The position numbers and the translations under genes were made by a program. DNA of 64,000 nt from Legionella moravica DSM 19234. GTDB lineage: Bacteria > Pseudomonadota > Gammaproteobacteria > Legionellales > Legionellaceae. Where the stretch lies: NCBI RefSeq assembly GCF_000423305.1, contig NZ_KE384004.1, positions 1 to 64,000 on the forward strand, in the 5' to 3' direction. The notes beneath the pieces were generated by a model. The model ran no database searches and had not been told where the DNA came from. It was given only the letters and a program-made list of their open reading frames with translations. Numbering within the stretch: the stretch's first letter is position 1; the number at the start of each line of letters is the position of its first letter. Shown piece after piece: positions 1 to 9,144 of this stretch.

Positions 1-155
1 CAAGTTGTCCCCCTCTTTAAGGTATATTCCTACGCGTTACTCACCCGTTCGCCACTCGCCATCAACCTAGCAAGCTAGGTCATGCTGCCGTTCGACTTGC
101 ATGTGTTAAGCATGCCGCCAGCGTTCAATCTGAGCCAGGATCAAACTCTTCAGTT
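1..155 (-). rRNA. rrs: 16S ribosomal RNA, 5' end (partial)
   Basis: The reverse complement carries the universal 5' signature of bacterial 16S rRNA: AGAGTTTGATCCTGGCTCAG at about 130-149, followed by the conserved text around ATTGAACGCTGGCGGCATGC. Only about the first 155 nt of the gene are in the window and the rest lies to the left. The 5' end is placed by comparison with the usual start about 10 nt before AGAGTTTGATC, so it is good to a few bases. Confidence 0.97.
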
Positions 156-287
156 CAATTCCTGAGCTAGCTTTATCTAGCGTCTCTTTACTTCTTTGTT
201 TCTTTATTAAGCACTCAAATTCTTCAAAGCGCCCACACAGTTTGTCTTCTCAATTCTTAATGAACCTGCCCCGAAGGCGTGCTGCGT

Positions 288-315
288 ATTCTACTGATTT
301 CAGCTCCAGTGTCAA
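288..315 (-). promoter_or_regulatory. Probable rRNA operon promoter
   Basis: On the minus strand there is a consensus -35 TTGACA (310-315) and a -10 TAGAAT (288-293) separated by 16 bp. This arrangement is about 130 nt upstream of the 16S 5' end. The transcript would begin near 280 with a leader that can form a CACGCCTTCGGGG-type hairpin. The leader (160-280) also holds a CGCTTTGAAGAA stretch that could serve as an antitermination boxA, but this is a weak match. Sequence reading only; no mapped start. Confidence 0.7.
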
Positions 316-450
316 ACACTTTTTGCATTTTTTTTAATTGTTTTTTCAATATTAAATTACTCTTCACCATATCGATTTACGAGTGATCATGTTGACCAAA
401 TTTTCAGCTTGATATATCCTTCCTCTACTTTAATTCTATGGAGATCTAAG

Positions 451-990
451 ATGATTCGCGCAGTCGTATTATTAATAATGACACTTTGGGTTAGTTCTCT
501 TTTCGCCAATCCAAATGTACATCACCATAACAGTTCCTCGTTAACTAATGCTTTACGAACTGGAATTGATACCAATGGCAATGTACTCTATTTATGTCAA
601 GCTAAACTATTCGGTAGTATTCAACCCGGTAAGACCTGGGCTGGCTATGGAAGATGTAATGTACCTTATGGCGGTAAAGAATATATAGTTGATCAGTTCA
701 CTATCCCCAATCAACGTAACTTTGGTCAATTTAATTGGGAACGCGACCTACGCGGAGCTCTTCAAATTGGTAAAGATACCAATGGAAATCCATTATTTGT
801 TTGTCAGGTAAATTTTAGTGGCAGTATACAGCCGGGAAAAACCTGGCCAGGCTACAATCATTGCAACATATCCTATGCCGGTCGTGAAGTGATAACTGAT
901 AATTTTAGGGTTTTAAGCAGGCCACAAGAAATTATTGTAGGATCGAAGATCCCAGGAAGACAATCTAATAATATACACCTACATTATTAA
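451..990 (+). CDS. Secreted DM9/DUF3421 repeat protein
   Basis: This is a 179-aa protein with an N-terminal signal peptide (MIRAVVLLIMTLWVSSLFA) and two tandem copies of a motif of about 70 residues. Each copy runs G-x-D-x-NGN-x-L-x-x-CQ, then GSIQPGKTW, then GY-x-x-C-N, then Y-x-G-(K/R)-E. This pattern matches the DM9 repeat / DUF3421 family, which is common in insects and molluscs; at least some animal members bind mannose. The start at 451 is chosen over the more upstream in-frame ATG (409) because GGAG lies 7 nt before it and the signal peptide begins there. It stands alone between the rRNA promoter and a MITE-like element. The fold assignment is by motif; a lectin role is inference. Confidence 0.75.
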   Translation: MIRAVVLLIMTLWVSSLFANPNVHHHNSSSLTNALRTGIDTNGNVLYLCQAKLFGSIQPGKTWAGYGRCNVPYGGKEYIVDQFTIPNQRNFGQFNWERDLRGALQIGKDTNGNPLFVCQVNFSGSIQPGKTWPGYNHCNISYAGREVITDNFRVLSRPQEIIVGSKIPGRQSNNIHLHY

Positions 991-1004
991 TGTGTTCGTA
1001 ATTA

Positions 1005-1164
1005 GGGGCTGTTTTCATTTCATTATGTTCAAGCCTACTTTCCGCAACTTGTTCGCGGAATCTATAGATCTTGCTCAAAACAAGAATATATTACGCCTAT
1101 AAAGAGTGAATTGGATCCCGCGAACAAGTCGCGGGACGTCGAAACTTGAATTGTCAACAGACCC
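1005..1164. mobile_element. MITE-like element of about 160 bp
   Basis: Its ends are imperfect inverted repeats: GGGGCTGTTTTCATTTCA on the left and, read inward from the right, GGGTCTGTTGACAATTCA, which match at about 14 of 18 positions. A TA dinucleotide flanks both sides (1003-1004 and 1165-1166) and could be the target duplication. Inside, the segment near 1041-1061 (CCGCAACTTGTTCGCGGAA) is nearly complementary to the segment near 1114-1134 (CCCGCGAACAAGTCGCGGG). There is no coding potential. It fills the whole space between two convergent genes and could fold as a strong hairpin. Confidence 0.55.
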
Positions 1165-1649
1165 TATTTTCTTTCGTAAACTAGAAAGGTCATATCGTAT
1201 TGATTCTTCTCATCACGCTCTCGAAATTCTGAGTTTCGACAGTCCCATGCTTCTTCATTAATTTCGGGAAAAAAGACATCCGCCGCAAATGAGTGGTGAA
1301 TTTTTGTGAGGTATATTTTATCAGCAATATCTATAGCCTGGGAAAATAAAATGGCCCCGCCTATAATCATGACTTCATTTTCTTCGAAAACTAACGAGAA
1401 TGCCTTTTCTACAGAATCTAAAACAGTAACCCCATCGATTGACAATAACGAATGGCTTAGTACTATATTCTTTCTTCCGGGTAATGGCCTGCCAATGGAT
1501 TCGAACGTTTTTCGACCCATAATGATTGGTTTGCCCATAGTTGTTTGTTTAAAATATTGTAGATCAGCAGGTAAATGGCACAGCAATTGGTTGTTACATC
1601 CTAAACCACCTCGCTCATCTACGGCCGCGATCAAACTGATAATGCTCAT
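1164..1649 (-). CDS. folA: Dihydrofolate reductase
   Basis: 161 aa, the usual length for bacterial DHFR. It reduces dihydrofolate to tetrahydrofolate with NADPH in the cytoplasm and is the trimethoprim target. Diagnostic features are the N-terminal ISLIAAVD strand, the LPADLQYFKQTT helix, the GRKTFESIGRPLPGR NADPH-binding segment and IIGGAILF. The ATG at 1649 is chosen because AGGAG lies about 8 nt upstream and because it overlaps the pdxA stop as ATGA, which suggests translational coupling. An in-frame TTG two codons upstream is less likely. The TAG stop is formed by the TA flanking the downstream MITE-like element plus the first G of that element. Confidence 0.96.
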   Translation of the reverse strand: MSIISLIAAVDERGGLGCNNQLLCHLPADLQYFKQTTMGKPIIMGRKTFESIGRPLPGRKNIVLSHSLLSIDGVTVLDSVEKAFSLVFEENEVMIIGGAILFSQAIDIADKIYLTKIHHSFAADVFFPEINEEAWDCRNSEFRERDEKNQYDMTFLVYERK

Positions 1650-2623
1650 GAACAACTCCTTGAGTGTGCCATTTCCGCGGCCATTTTTACTGCAGCGAGC
1701 AAACTACCGTGATCAGCGCTATTTTTTCCGGCTAACTCCAATGCAGTACCGTGATCTACAGATGTCCGTATTATTGGTAATCCAAGTGTGACATTTACTG
1801 AATGGTTAAAACCAGCAAATTTTAATACCGGTAATCCCTGATCGTGATACATAGCAACATAAGCATCACAACTCTCCTCATTGTTTGCGGTAAACATCGT
1901 ATCTGCAGGCAGTGGTCCTTGTACATCAATACCCTTTTTTCTTAATGATATTAATGCAGGATTTATGACCTCAATTTCCTCTCGCCCTAAATATCCCGAT
2001 TCACCCGCATGAGGATTTAATCCGGCTACTTTTATTTTCGGATTCAAAATACCAAAATCGTGAATTAATGCATGACTAAGTGTACTGATTACCTTAATTA
2101 TTAAGGTCGAGTTTATTGCGTCAGGAACTTGGCGTAATGGAAGATGGGTAGTTACTAGCGCAACTCTCATCTGTTCACAAGCCAACATCATTACTACTTG
2201 CTCCGCACCAAAAAACTGTGCGAAAAATTCTGTATGCCCGGAAAAAGGAATTCCACCAGCATTAATATTGGCCTTATGAACTGGTGCTGTGACAAGGGCT
2301 GAAAACTCGCCCCTGCTGCAAAGAGTGGCTCCTAAAGTTAAGAGTTCTATAACATAAGATGCATTTTCAGGATTTAACTGACCCGAAACGACTATTCCAG
2401 TACAAGGTACAGAAAGAACTGTGAGGGAACCCGGTTCAGTTTTTACATCCTCTCCGGGTATATATTCATAAAAATCAATTGTCCTGGATAGTTCCGCTGC
2501 TCTTACTTTCAGAACATCCAAATCACCTAAGATGACTACCGGTATATTATAGCCTGCAAGTGCCAAACATAAATCAGGGCCAATTCCTGCAGGCTCGCCA
2601 CTGCTAACTAGCAGTGGCTTCAT
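1646..2623 (-). CDS. pdxA: 4-hydroxythreonine-4-phosphate dehydrogenase
   Basis: 325 aa, typical for PdxA, which oxidises 4-phosphohydroxy-L-threonine in the DXP-dependent pathway to pyridoxal 5'-phosphate. It begins SSGEPAGIGPDL and contains the divalent-metal histidines in GHTEFF, NPHAGE and YHDQGLPVLK, and ends in the NADxGSLLAA-like region typical of the family. Its ATG overlaps the surA stop by 4 bases and its stop overlaps the folA start, so surA-pdxA-folA is a tightly coupled operon. The surA-pdxA order is common in gammaproteobacteria, where ksgA usually follows; here folA does. Confidence 0.97.
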   Translation of the reverse strand: MKPLLVSSGEPAGIGPDLCLALAGYNIPVVILGDLDVLKVRAAELSRTIDFYEYIPGEDVKTEPGSLTVLSVPCTGIVVSGQLNPENASYVIELLTLGATLCSRGEFSALVTAPVHKANINAGGIPFSGHTEFFAQFFGAEQVVMMLACEQMRVALVTTHLPLRQVPDAINSTLIIKVISTLSHALIHDFGILNPKIKVAGLNPHAGESGYLGREEIEVINPALISLRKKGIDVQGPLPADTMFTANNEESCDAYVAMYHDQGLPVLKFAGFNHSVNVTLGLPIIRTSVDHGTALELAGKNSADHGSLLAAVKMAAEMAHSRSCS

Positions 2624-3909
2624 GCCAAGTCCTTATCTATTATATTAACGTATGCTTCAGTTCGCAGATGTTGTTGCCAATTTTGAACTGCTTCAGCAAA
2701 TTTACGTTGTTGTAAGAACTGCCTGACCTGTTGACGCTTAAATGATTCTGAATCATCTTTTTGCTTACGCGCTATCACTTCAATCAAGTGCCAACCGTAT
2801 TGAGTTTTCACTGGCTGGCTAACTTTATGTAAAGGCAGACTATTCATTGTTTTCTCAAATTCAGGAACTAATTCACCTGGGTTGACCCAGCCTAAATCGC
2901 CTCCTTTCACTGCACTTGCGGCATCCAAAGAGTACTGTTTTGCCATCAGAGCAAAGTCTTTTCCGGATTTCAGTTGTTGGTATATGTTTTTCACTTGTTT
3001 CAATGAATCAGAAGGCAACATGCTGGCATCAGGCTTTAATAATATGTGGCGTACGTGAGTCTGAGTCACCACATGATGCTGGTTATCTCCTCCCTTGGCC
3101 ACCAATTTAATGAGTTGAAAACCATTTCCGGTACGTAAAGGTCCGACTACCTGGCCTACATTCATTTTAACCACTTCTTTAGCAAAAATTTCAGGCAATT
3201 CAGCTAAATGCCGCTCCCCAAGATCGCCGCCCTCTAAAGCCAGTTCGCCACTGGATTCTTCTATTGCCAATCGACTAAAATCCTCGCCTTTTTTAATTTT
3301 TGCCAACAATTTTTCCGCATTAGCCCGAGCACTTTTTATCTCTTCCGTTGTAGGTTCCTCGTTCAAAGGGATAACGATATTTTGTAAATGATAGGTAACT
3401 GCTGAGTTATCCACTGTATTCGCTGTTTTCAAATACTGTTCAACTTGCTCGTTGGTTACTTGAACATCTTTACCTACAGCTTTCTGTTGCAAGCGGCTCA
3501 ACAACATTTCTTTGCGAATATTTTGTCGGTATTCCTGCCAGGTGATTCCCTGTTTGGTAATCTCTTCACGTAACTGAGATAAGGTTAAATTGTTCATCGT
3601 GGCTACTCGCTCAATCGCTTCATTGAGTTCTGTACTGTCCACTGTAAGTCCATGTTGCTTTGCCAATTGCATTTGCAAATCAACATCTATCAAATGCTGT
3701 AAAACCTGCTTACGTAAGACGGATTCTTTAGGCATTTGCATTTTTTGAGCAATAATCTGTTTTTTTGATAATTCAACTTGTGCATCCAGCTCACTGGAAG
3801 TAATGACTCCGTTATTTACAATAGCAACAACTTTATCTAACAACTGCTTACCTTCAGCACTATTTAACCCTGAAAGTAATAAACACAACAATGCCAACCT
3901 TTTAAACAT
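2620..3909 (-). CDS. surA: Periplasmic chaperone/peptidyl-prolyl isomerase SurA
   Basis: 429 aa with a signal peptide (MFKRLALLCLLLSGLNSAEG). An N-terminal SurA chaperone domain starts at LLDKVVAIVNNGVITSSELD and two parvulin domains follow. The second carries VRHILLKP, GGDLGWVNPGELVPEFE and the PVKTQYGWHLIEV ending typical of parvulins. SurA escorts unfolded outer-membrane proteins, including LptD, to the BAM complex. The gene sits just downstream of lptD, the usual neighbourhood. GAGG lies upstream of the ATG. Confidence 0.97.
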   Translation of the reverse strand: MFKRLALLCLLLSGLNSAEGKQLLDKVVAIVNNGVITSSELDAQVELSKKQIIAQKMQMPKESVLRKQVLQHLIDVDLQMQLAKQHGLTVDSTELNEAIERVATMNNLTLSQLREEITKQGITWQEYRQNIRKEMLLSRLQQKAVGKDVQVTNEQVEQYLKTANTVDNSAVTYHLQNIVIPLNEEPTTEEIKSARANAEKLLAKIKKGEDFSRLAIEESSGELALEGGDLGERHLAELPEIFAKEVVKMNVGQVVGPLRTGNGFQLIKLVAKGGDNQHHVVTQTHVRHILLKPDASMLPSDSLKQVKNIYQQLKSGKDFALMAKQYSLDAASAVKGGDLGWVNPGELVPEFEKTMNSLPLHKVSQPVKTQYGWHLIEVIARKQKDDSESFKRQQVRQFLQQRKFAEAVQNWQQHLRTEAYVNIIDKDLA

Positions 3910-3994
3910 GCCTTAATCCTCATTTACTCTTTGTCGCGCAATTTAGGGTATTCTTAAGCAAAATACAAGCAACTTTGGTTAATTTCTAATCTAA

Positions 3995-6550
3995 TTAGCG
4001 GCGAAATGGATCGTTATAACCTGGTATATAGGTACTCAGTATATTATAAGGATCACTGTTTGCCACTGATCCTAAGCCTTTTAATAATAATTGCAAATAG
4101 ACATTATTATTATATTGAGGTTCAAAATCATTATTCAGATTTTTAAATGTTCGTCCTCCCATTAATCTAAGTGCCCAACAGCAGCTATCATATTGAACAC
4201 CAAACAAAGACATCATGCTGTAATTTTTACTAATATTCTGGCTGTAAGCCCCAATACTGCTCCACTTTTCATTTAATGGCCATGAAAAAGCAATAATTCC
4301 CTGATTTAATGCATTATTGGCCGTTCCATTGTTTCTAACTGCTGTTACATCGCCATTAACCAAATAACTGTAACCACCACTGATTATGGCATTCGGGATG
4401 GGCTGGTAATGCAAATTTAAATCTGCATTATTTGTAGCCCGAGTAGCTGGATCCCATATGTAATCACCCGTTATTGCCCAGGATGGATTAATGCGATATA
4501 CCGCCCTTGATGCAATTGGTGATGTGCCAAAAGTTGAAGATAGATTACCAAACGAATTGGGATCATCAACACAATATCCAGTAGGGCTTTGGCATAATTG
4601 AACCTTTCTATCGGAAAAATACTTAATTTGTCCAATAGTAAAATTAGCTCGTTCAACTCCTGTATCTTCAGATAACCAACGAGAAGTGATCGCATATGCC
4701 AATTGATTTGCATCTCCTATCCGATCAAAACCTGAAAACCGGTTCGTTCTAAATAGTTGATCTGTATTAAATATCATAATTCCAGAATCATAAACAGGAA
4801 TGGGCGTCTGATTTTGATATGGAACACGCAAATAATAGAGTCTTGGCTCTAAAGTTTGAGTATATGATTCTCCCTTTAGCGATAAATCACGCTCAAAAAA
4901 TAACCCGCTATCCACACTAAATCGTGGAATAGTGCGATTAAAGTCCTGATGATATGAGCCCCAAATAGTGCTGTTTTGCACACTGTAATAGTTTTCTACA
5001 AACTGGGCGGAGGGAGTCACATAACCCCATGGTTTCACAATTGGGATTGATACTATAGGATTGAAATGAAATCGAGGGCCTTGAGGCATTCTTAATGGAG
5101 CTAAATCCCATCGATCAACCGGCCAATGGAACTGATCGTATTGGCCAAGAATACTGACATTCGCATTAAACGGCAAATCATAGTAATAACCGTTGGCCAT
5201 TAACTGAGGCAAGCGTTCATAAACCGGCGAAAGACGTATTTCATTTACCGGTTGTAATGTTTGATAACTTTGCCCCATTCCTTTGAAGGTCCAATTTTCT
5301 GTAGAATAAATTAAATCCGCCTGACGTAATAATTGCCGTTGGGTAATCATCACCAGATTAGAACTGAAATCCTGAAAATAATAATCATCAGAAACTTGCT
5401 CCAGATTAATATTCATTTGTAAATCAGGAGTAAAATAGGTTCTATCCAAAATACCCAAAGACCAGCGGTTTGTTGAATTACCAAGAAGCCTGGGGTATTG
5501 AACTTCGTTATTCCTCAAAAAAGTACCAAAGGCTCTATCATCAGGAAGAAAAGTGCCCTCTATTGTTCCAGAACTCATCCCGCTTAAATAACGAAACTGC
5601 CCGCCCATCATGACACCACGTTCAGAATACAGATGCGGCTCAATAGTCATGTCATAGTTTGGAGCCATGTTCCAGTAATAGGGTAAACCGAGATCAAAAC
5701 CACCCACATTGGAATATCCTACCAAAGGCATCAAAAAACCTGATTTTCGTTCTTTGCTGGTAGGAAAACTTAAATACGGTGTATAAAAGACGGGCAGGTC
5801 ATGTATCCGAAGTACCGCATTACGTGCAACACCTTTTGCCTTCGTATTATCTAAAGTTAAGCTATCCGCCTCTATGTTCCATGCATTATTCTGAGGCGCA
5901 CAGGTGGTATAAGTTGCTTTGCGCAAGAAGTAGTCTTTATTAGCAAATCGCCTGATTAAACTGGCGCGCCCCCATGCTGGAAGAACAGCACTGTTGCGAT
6001 TGGTGTTAAACCGATACAACACATCTTCCGTTATACCTGATTGATCCTGTGGGTTAATAACGGCTTTGCGCGCAATCATCAATCTGTCAGGCTCCAAATA
6101 ACGAACATCGCCCAAAAACTCAATTTTCGTAACCTGATTAGTCTTGGTGTCCCTATAAACATAAGCAGTTTGCGCATTGACAACACGCTGATCTTGTTGC
6201 ACTTCAACATTGCCAGATAGTGTGGATCGTTTATCACGATAGAAAGAAACCCTATCGGCTAAAATACGCACTTCATCAACACTGGCCAAAGGTGTAACGA
6301 TTGTTGGTTTATAGGATCCCAAACAGATTGGCGAACTTTGATCTGCTTGCCAGCCCAGGCACTGGGCAAATTTAGCTCTTATAGCATCCGTTAAATCAAC
6401 ATCGCGAGCCATAACACAGGCTTGAACCGGTTCGGATATAAGAGACGCTGAATGGGCAATTCCATGATGTATTAAGAGCGTCAACAGAATTCCGGTCAGG
6501 CCAATACCAATCAAAAACCATTTAGCCGACTTGAAGAAGTCAGCCACCAT
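3995..6550 (-). CDS. lptD: LPS-assembly protein LptD
   Basis: About 851 aa from the chosen start. It is the outer-membrane beta-barrel that, with LptE, inserts LPS into the outer leaflet. Features are an N-terminal hydrophobic export segment (KWFLIGIGLTGILLTLLIHHG), the LptA/OstA-like domain (VRILADRVSFYRDKRSTLSG, VVNAQTAYVYRD), and the long LptD barrel with PAWGRASLIRR, YTPYLSFP and RKSGFLMP. A paired cysteine stretch near the end (YDSCCWAL) matches the conserved cysteines that form disulfides in this family. The start at 6550 places the export signal at the N-terminus; an in-frame ATG at 6655 would add 35 residues and overlap the divergent gene. The SD is weak, so the start is less certain. 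Confidence 0.95.
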   Translation of the reverse strand: MVADFFKSAKWFLIGIGLTGILLTLLIHHGIAHSASLISEPVQACVMARDVDLTDAIRAKFAQCLGWQADQSSPICLGSYKPTIVTPLASVDEVRILADRVSFYRDKRSTLSGNVEVQQDQRVVNAQTAYVYRDTKTNQVTKIEFLGDVRYLEPDRLMIARKAVINPQDQSGITEDVLYRFNTNRNSAVLPAWGRASLIRRFANKDYFLRKATYTTCAPQNNAWNIEADSLTLDNTKAKGVARNAVLRIHDLPVFYTPYLSFPTSKERKSGFLMPLVGYSNVGGFDLGLPYYWNMAPNYDMTIEPHLYSERGVMMGGQFRYLSGMSSGTIEGTFLPDDRAFGTFLRNNEVQYPRLLGNSTNRWSLGILDRTYFTPDLQMNINLEQVSDDYYFQDFSSNLVMITQRQLLRQADLIYSTENWTFKGMGQSYQTLQPVNEIRLSPVYERLPQLMANGYYYDLPFNANVSILGQYDQFHWPVDRWDLAPLRMPQGPRFHFNPIVSIPIVKPWGYVTPSAQFVENYYSVQNSTIWGSYHQDFNRTIPRFSVDSGLFFERDLSLKGESYTQTLEPRLYYLRVPYQNQTPIPVYDSGIMIFNTDQLFRTNRFSGFDRIGDANQLAYAITSRWLSEDTGVERANFTIGQIKYFSDRKVQLCQSPTGYCVDDPNSFGNLSSTFGTSPIASRAVYRINPSWAITGDYIWDPATRATNNADLNLHYQPIPNAIISGGYSYLVNGDVTAVRNNGTANNALNQGIIAFSWPLNEKWSSIGAYSQNISKNYSMMSLFGVQYDSCCWALRLMGGRTFKNLNNDFEPQYNNNVYLQLLLKGLGSVANSDPYNILSTYIPGYNDPFRR

Positions 6551-6737
6551 TTCATGGGAACATTTTAAAAAACAATAGGATCTGTCTCGCAGTAAGACGA
6601 TTCGTGAAAAAAAATTAAGAAGCTTCTTATAAAACCTGATGTTCACAACAAACAAAATGCCTTATGATGCTTACAATTATCCTCATTTACGACGAGTATA
6701 TAAATTGTTAGCCAGTAATAAAGTTGGAAAGTATAAC

Positions 6738-7721
6738 ATGCATGAACGAGAAAACGCACTGAAAGTATGGCTGGATCATGTTATTCCTCAGAAAGAGTTT
6801 AGTCTGGTCTCGCTGGCAGGAGACGCCAGTTTTAGGAGATATTATCGTATTCAATACAATGGTTTATCACGGATAGTAATGGATGCGCCTCCCGATAGAG
6901 AAGATCTTGAACCCTTCATCCACTTTGCGACAACAATTGCCAATGCCGATGTCAACACGCCAGAAATTCTTGCTATCAACAGCGAGCAGGGATTTTTATT
7001 GCTGAGTGATTTTGGGGATCAACTTCTTTTAGGAAAACTAGAAGAACATACTGCCGATACTTATTATCAAGAAGCACTTAAAACGCTACTAAAATTACAG
7101 ACTTGCTCTATTAATGATCCCAAGCTGCCCTCTTTTGATAAGCAATTTATGCTCAAGGAGATGGCACTCTGCCCTGAATGGTTTCTCAAAGGATATCTCA
7201 AGCTCGATTTGCTAGAGCATGAATCGATCCTGATGCAACATCTTATGGAATGGGTTGCTGCTGAAGTAGAAAAGCAGCCTTTAACTTTTATCCACCGGGA
7301 TTACCATTCACGCAATCTGATGCTAATTGATGGTACACATCAAGTTAACTTTGGCGTAATTGATTTCCAGGATGCCATGAGCGGCCCTCTAACCTATGAT
7401 TTGGTATCTCTTCTTAAAGATTGTTATATCGCATGGCCAAGAGAGAAAGTTCTACAATGGGTTCGTTTTTTTTATGAACAGAATCACTGTGCCCGCAATA
7501 CCTATAGTTTTCCAGAATTTATACGTGCCTTTGACCTCTGTGGTCTGCAGAGGCATTTAAAAGTGTTAGGTGTTTTTTGTCGATTGCATTTACGTGATAA
7601 TAAATCCGGTTATCTGAATGATTTACCTCTCACCTTAAACTATGTTCTTGAATGTTGTGAGATTTATGAGGAACTACATCCTCTTTATCATTTTCTGCAA
7701 AAGCGAGTATTTTTACCATGA
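6738..7721 (+). CDS. amgK: N-acetylmuramate/N-acetylglucosamine kinase AmgK
   Basis: 327 aa, aminoglycoside-phosphotransferase fold. Motifs are LAGDASFRRYYR near the N-terminus, the catalytic loop FIHRDYHSRNLML (HxD...N) and the metal-binding GVIDFQDAMSGP. AmgK phosphorylates the anomeric carbon of MurNAc in the peptidoglycan recycling route that bypasses de novo UDP-MurNAc synthesis. The function is supported by the next gene, murU, which overlaps by 4 bases, and by the divergent lptD, an arrangement also known in Pseudomonas. The ATG at 6738 has GGAAAG just upstream; an ATG at 6639 would run into lptD. Confidence 0.9.
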   Translation: MHERENALKVWLDHVIPQKEFSLVSLAGDASFRRYYRIQYNGLSRIVMDAPPDREDLEPFIHFATTIANADVNTPEILAINSEQGFLLLSDFGDQLLLGKLEEHTADTYYQEALKTLLKLQTCSINDPKLPSFDKQFMLKEMALCPEWFLKGYLKLDLLEHESILMQHLMEWVAAEVEKQPLTFIHRDYHSRNLMLIDGTHQVNFGVIDFQDAMSGPLTYDLVSLLKDCYIAWPREKVLQWVRFFYEQNHCARNTYSFPEFIRAFDLCGLQRHLKVLGVFCRLHLRDNKSGYLNDLPLTLNYVLECCEIYEELHPLYHFLQKRVFLP

Positions 7722-8377
7722 AAGTTGCAATGATCCTGGCTGCAGGGAGGGGCGAACGCTTAAAACCGCTTACTGATGTTCAACCCAAAGCACTGTGCAT
7801 GGTAAAAAATCGGCCGCTAATCGAACACCACGTTATCAACCTTGCGAATGCAGGCTTTGACAAATTGGTAATAAATCATGCCTATCTAGGAGGGAAAATC
7901 CGGCAATATCTCGGTAATGGAGAACGTTATGGCATAACTATCTGTTACTCTCCCGAACCACCCGGTGGACTTGAGACTGGTGGGGGGATTGTAAAAGCGT
8001 TACCTTTATTGGGAAATAAACCATTTATAACTGTCAATGCGGATATATTTACCGATTTCAATTTTGCACAATTAAATCTTGATTTAGAACAACCGATTCA
8101 TCTTATTTTGACTAAAAATAATCCATTACTCAATCATCATGGGGATTTTAGCCTGGTGAATCAAAATCAGCTAAGTAATGACAATGCAAAATATACTTTT
8201 GCAGGCATCGCCATTTATAATCCAATCGTGTTTGCTCAATGCAAACAAGGGCGCTATTCCGTAACTCCATTAATTCGACAACTCGTGTCACAAAACAAGG
8301 TAACTGGAAGCCTACATCAAGGAACATGGTTTGATATAGGCTCTTTAGAGCGGCTCAGGGCGGCCAACAACCTCTAA
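7718..8377 (+). CDS. murU: N-acetylmuramate 1-phosphate uridylyltransferase MurU
   Basis: 219 aa nucleotidyltransferase. It begins MKVAMILAAGRGERLKPLTD, the signature loop of sugar-phosphate nucleotidyltransferases, followed by PKALCMVKNRPLIEHH and the metal-binding VNADIF. It joins UTP and MurNAc-1-P to give UDP-MurNAc, the product feeding cell-wall synthesis. Its ATG overlaps the amgK stop (ATGA), so the two are translated together. Mannose-1-phosphate guanylyltransferases share this fold; the neighbour makes MurU the better call. The 3' end overlaps the convergent gene by 4 bases. Confidence 0.9.
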   Translation: MKVAMILAAGRGERLKPLTDVQPKALCMVKNRPLIEHHVINLANAGFDKLVINHAYLGGKIRQYLGNGERYGITICYSPEPPGGLETGGGIVKALPLLGNKPFITVNADIFTDFNFAQLNLDLEQPIHLILTKNNPLLNHHGDFSLVNQNQLSNDNAKYTFAGIAIYNPIVFAQCKQGRYSVTPLIRQLVSQNKVTGSLHQGTWFDIGSLERLRAANNL

Positions 8378-9144
8378 CCACCTGCTGACATACCACCAGT
8401 AGGTGTTACTTCTGGCTCAATCTCGATACCCTCTTCTTTACCAGAGACAGGTTCTTTTCGTACTTCAGGTGCTTTTTCAACTGCTTTGGCTTTTTCAGCT
8501 ACGACTTGCTGTTCTGGGTATGCATGCAACTGTACAGCAACTTCAATACCTTTATCTTCCATGAACGACTCAAATCCTGTAACCGGATTTGTGATTTTTT
8601 CTGCTAAACTCTTTGAATCACCGGTGATCGGCTGCCCATTTGCAGCAGTGATTACCTCTCCGTTGTTATCCGCTTGGTAAATTTTGCTTCCCTTGCTTAC
8701 GTTATTTTGTCGAGAAAACCAGGCATTTAATATAGTATCCAACGACTTAACGTGTGTATTCGGAAGTGAACTGCCATCAGTAGCGCTGTACCCTCGCAAC
8801 AAATCGCCAAATGTTCCAAAAGCTATATCCAGATTTATTTTACCTTTTAAGCCTTCCAATTTTTTAGCGGCTGCATTAGCCAGATTTTCTTGCATATTTT
8901 GAAAATCAGACAAAAAGTTCTGATCACCAAACCAATGCTGCTTGCTGGGTGTTAATTTATGGTAGACAAATGCTGCAAACTCATCCACCTTATCCATAAT
9001 GTCTTTAAATTCTTCCAGCAAATTGTTATCGATAAGCAGCTGTCTGAATTGTTGAGCAAAGTACGCGGCTCCGTTGATCGAATTTCCCGTTAGTTTCATT
9101 AACTGTAACAGTATATCTTTCGGGGGCAGTGGTTTTTTGGCCAT
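8374..9144 (-). CDS. Hypothetical protein with acidic C-terminus
   Basis: 256 aa. I do not recognise a family with confidence. The first 110 residues are helical and amphipathic (IDNNLLEEFKDIMDKVDEFAAFVYHKL), a little like phasins or other helical bundle proteins. The middle is mixed, and the last 50 residues are low-complexity and rich in Glu, Lys, Pro and Val (KEEGIEIEPEV) before a Gly/Ala tail. There is no signal peptide or membrane segment. The acidic stretch close to the C-terminus resembles the E-block of Dot/Icm substrates, but this is weak evidence. AGAGAG precedes the ATG. It converges on murU with a 4-base overlap. Confidence 0.7.
   Translation of the reverse strand: MAKKPLPPKDILLQLMKLTGNSINGAAYFAQQFRQLLIDNNLLEEFKDIMDKVDEFAAFVYHKLTPSKQHWFGDQNFLSDFQNMQENLANAAAKKLEGLKGKINLDIAFGTFGDLLRGYSATDGSSLPNTHVKSLDTILNAWFSRQNNVSKGSKIYQADNNGEVITAANGQPITGDSKSLAEKITNPVTGFESFMEDKGIEVAVQLHAYPEQQVVAEKAKAVEKAPEVRKEPVSGKEEGIEIEPEVTPTGGMSAGG

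Noticed and set aside
1306..1791. 161-codon plus-strand frame over folA/pdxA
   Set aside because: It is the opposite strand of two clear enzymes and has no family pattern or ribosome-binding site.
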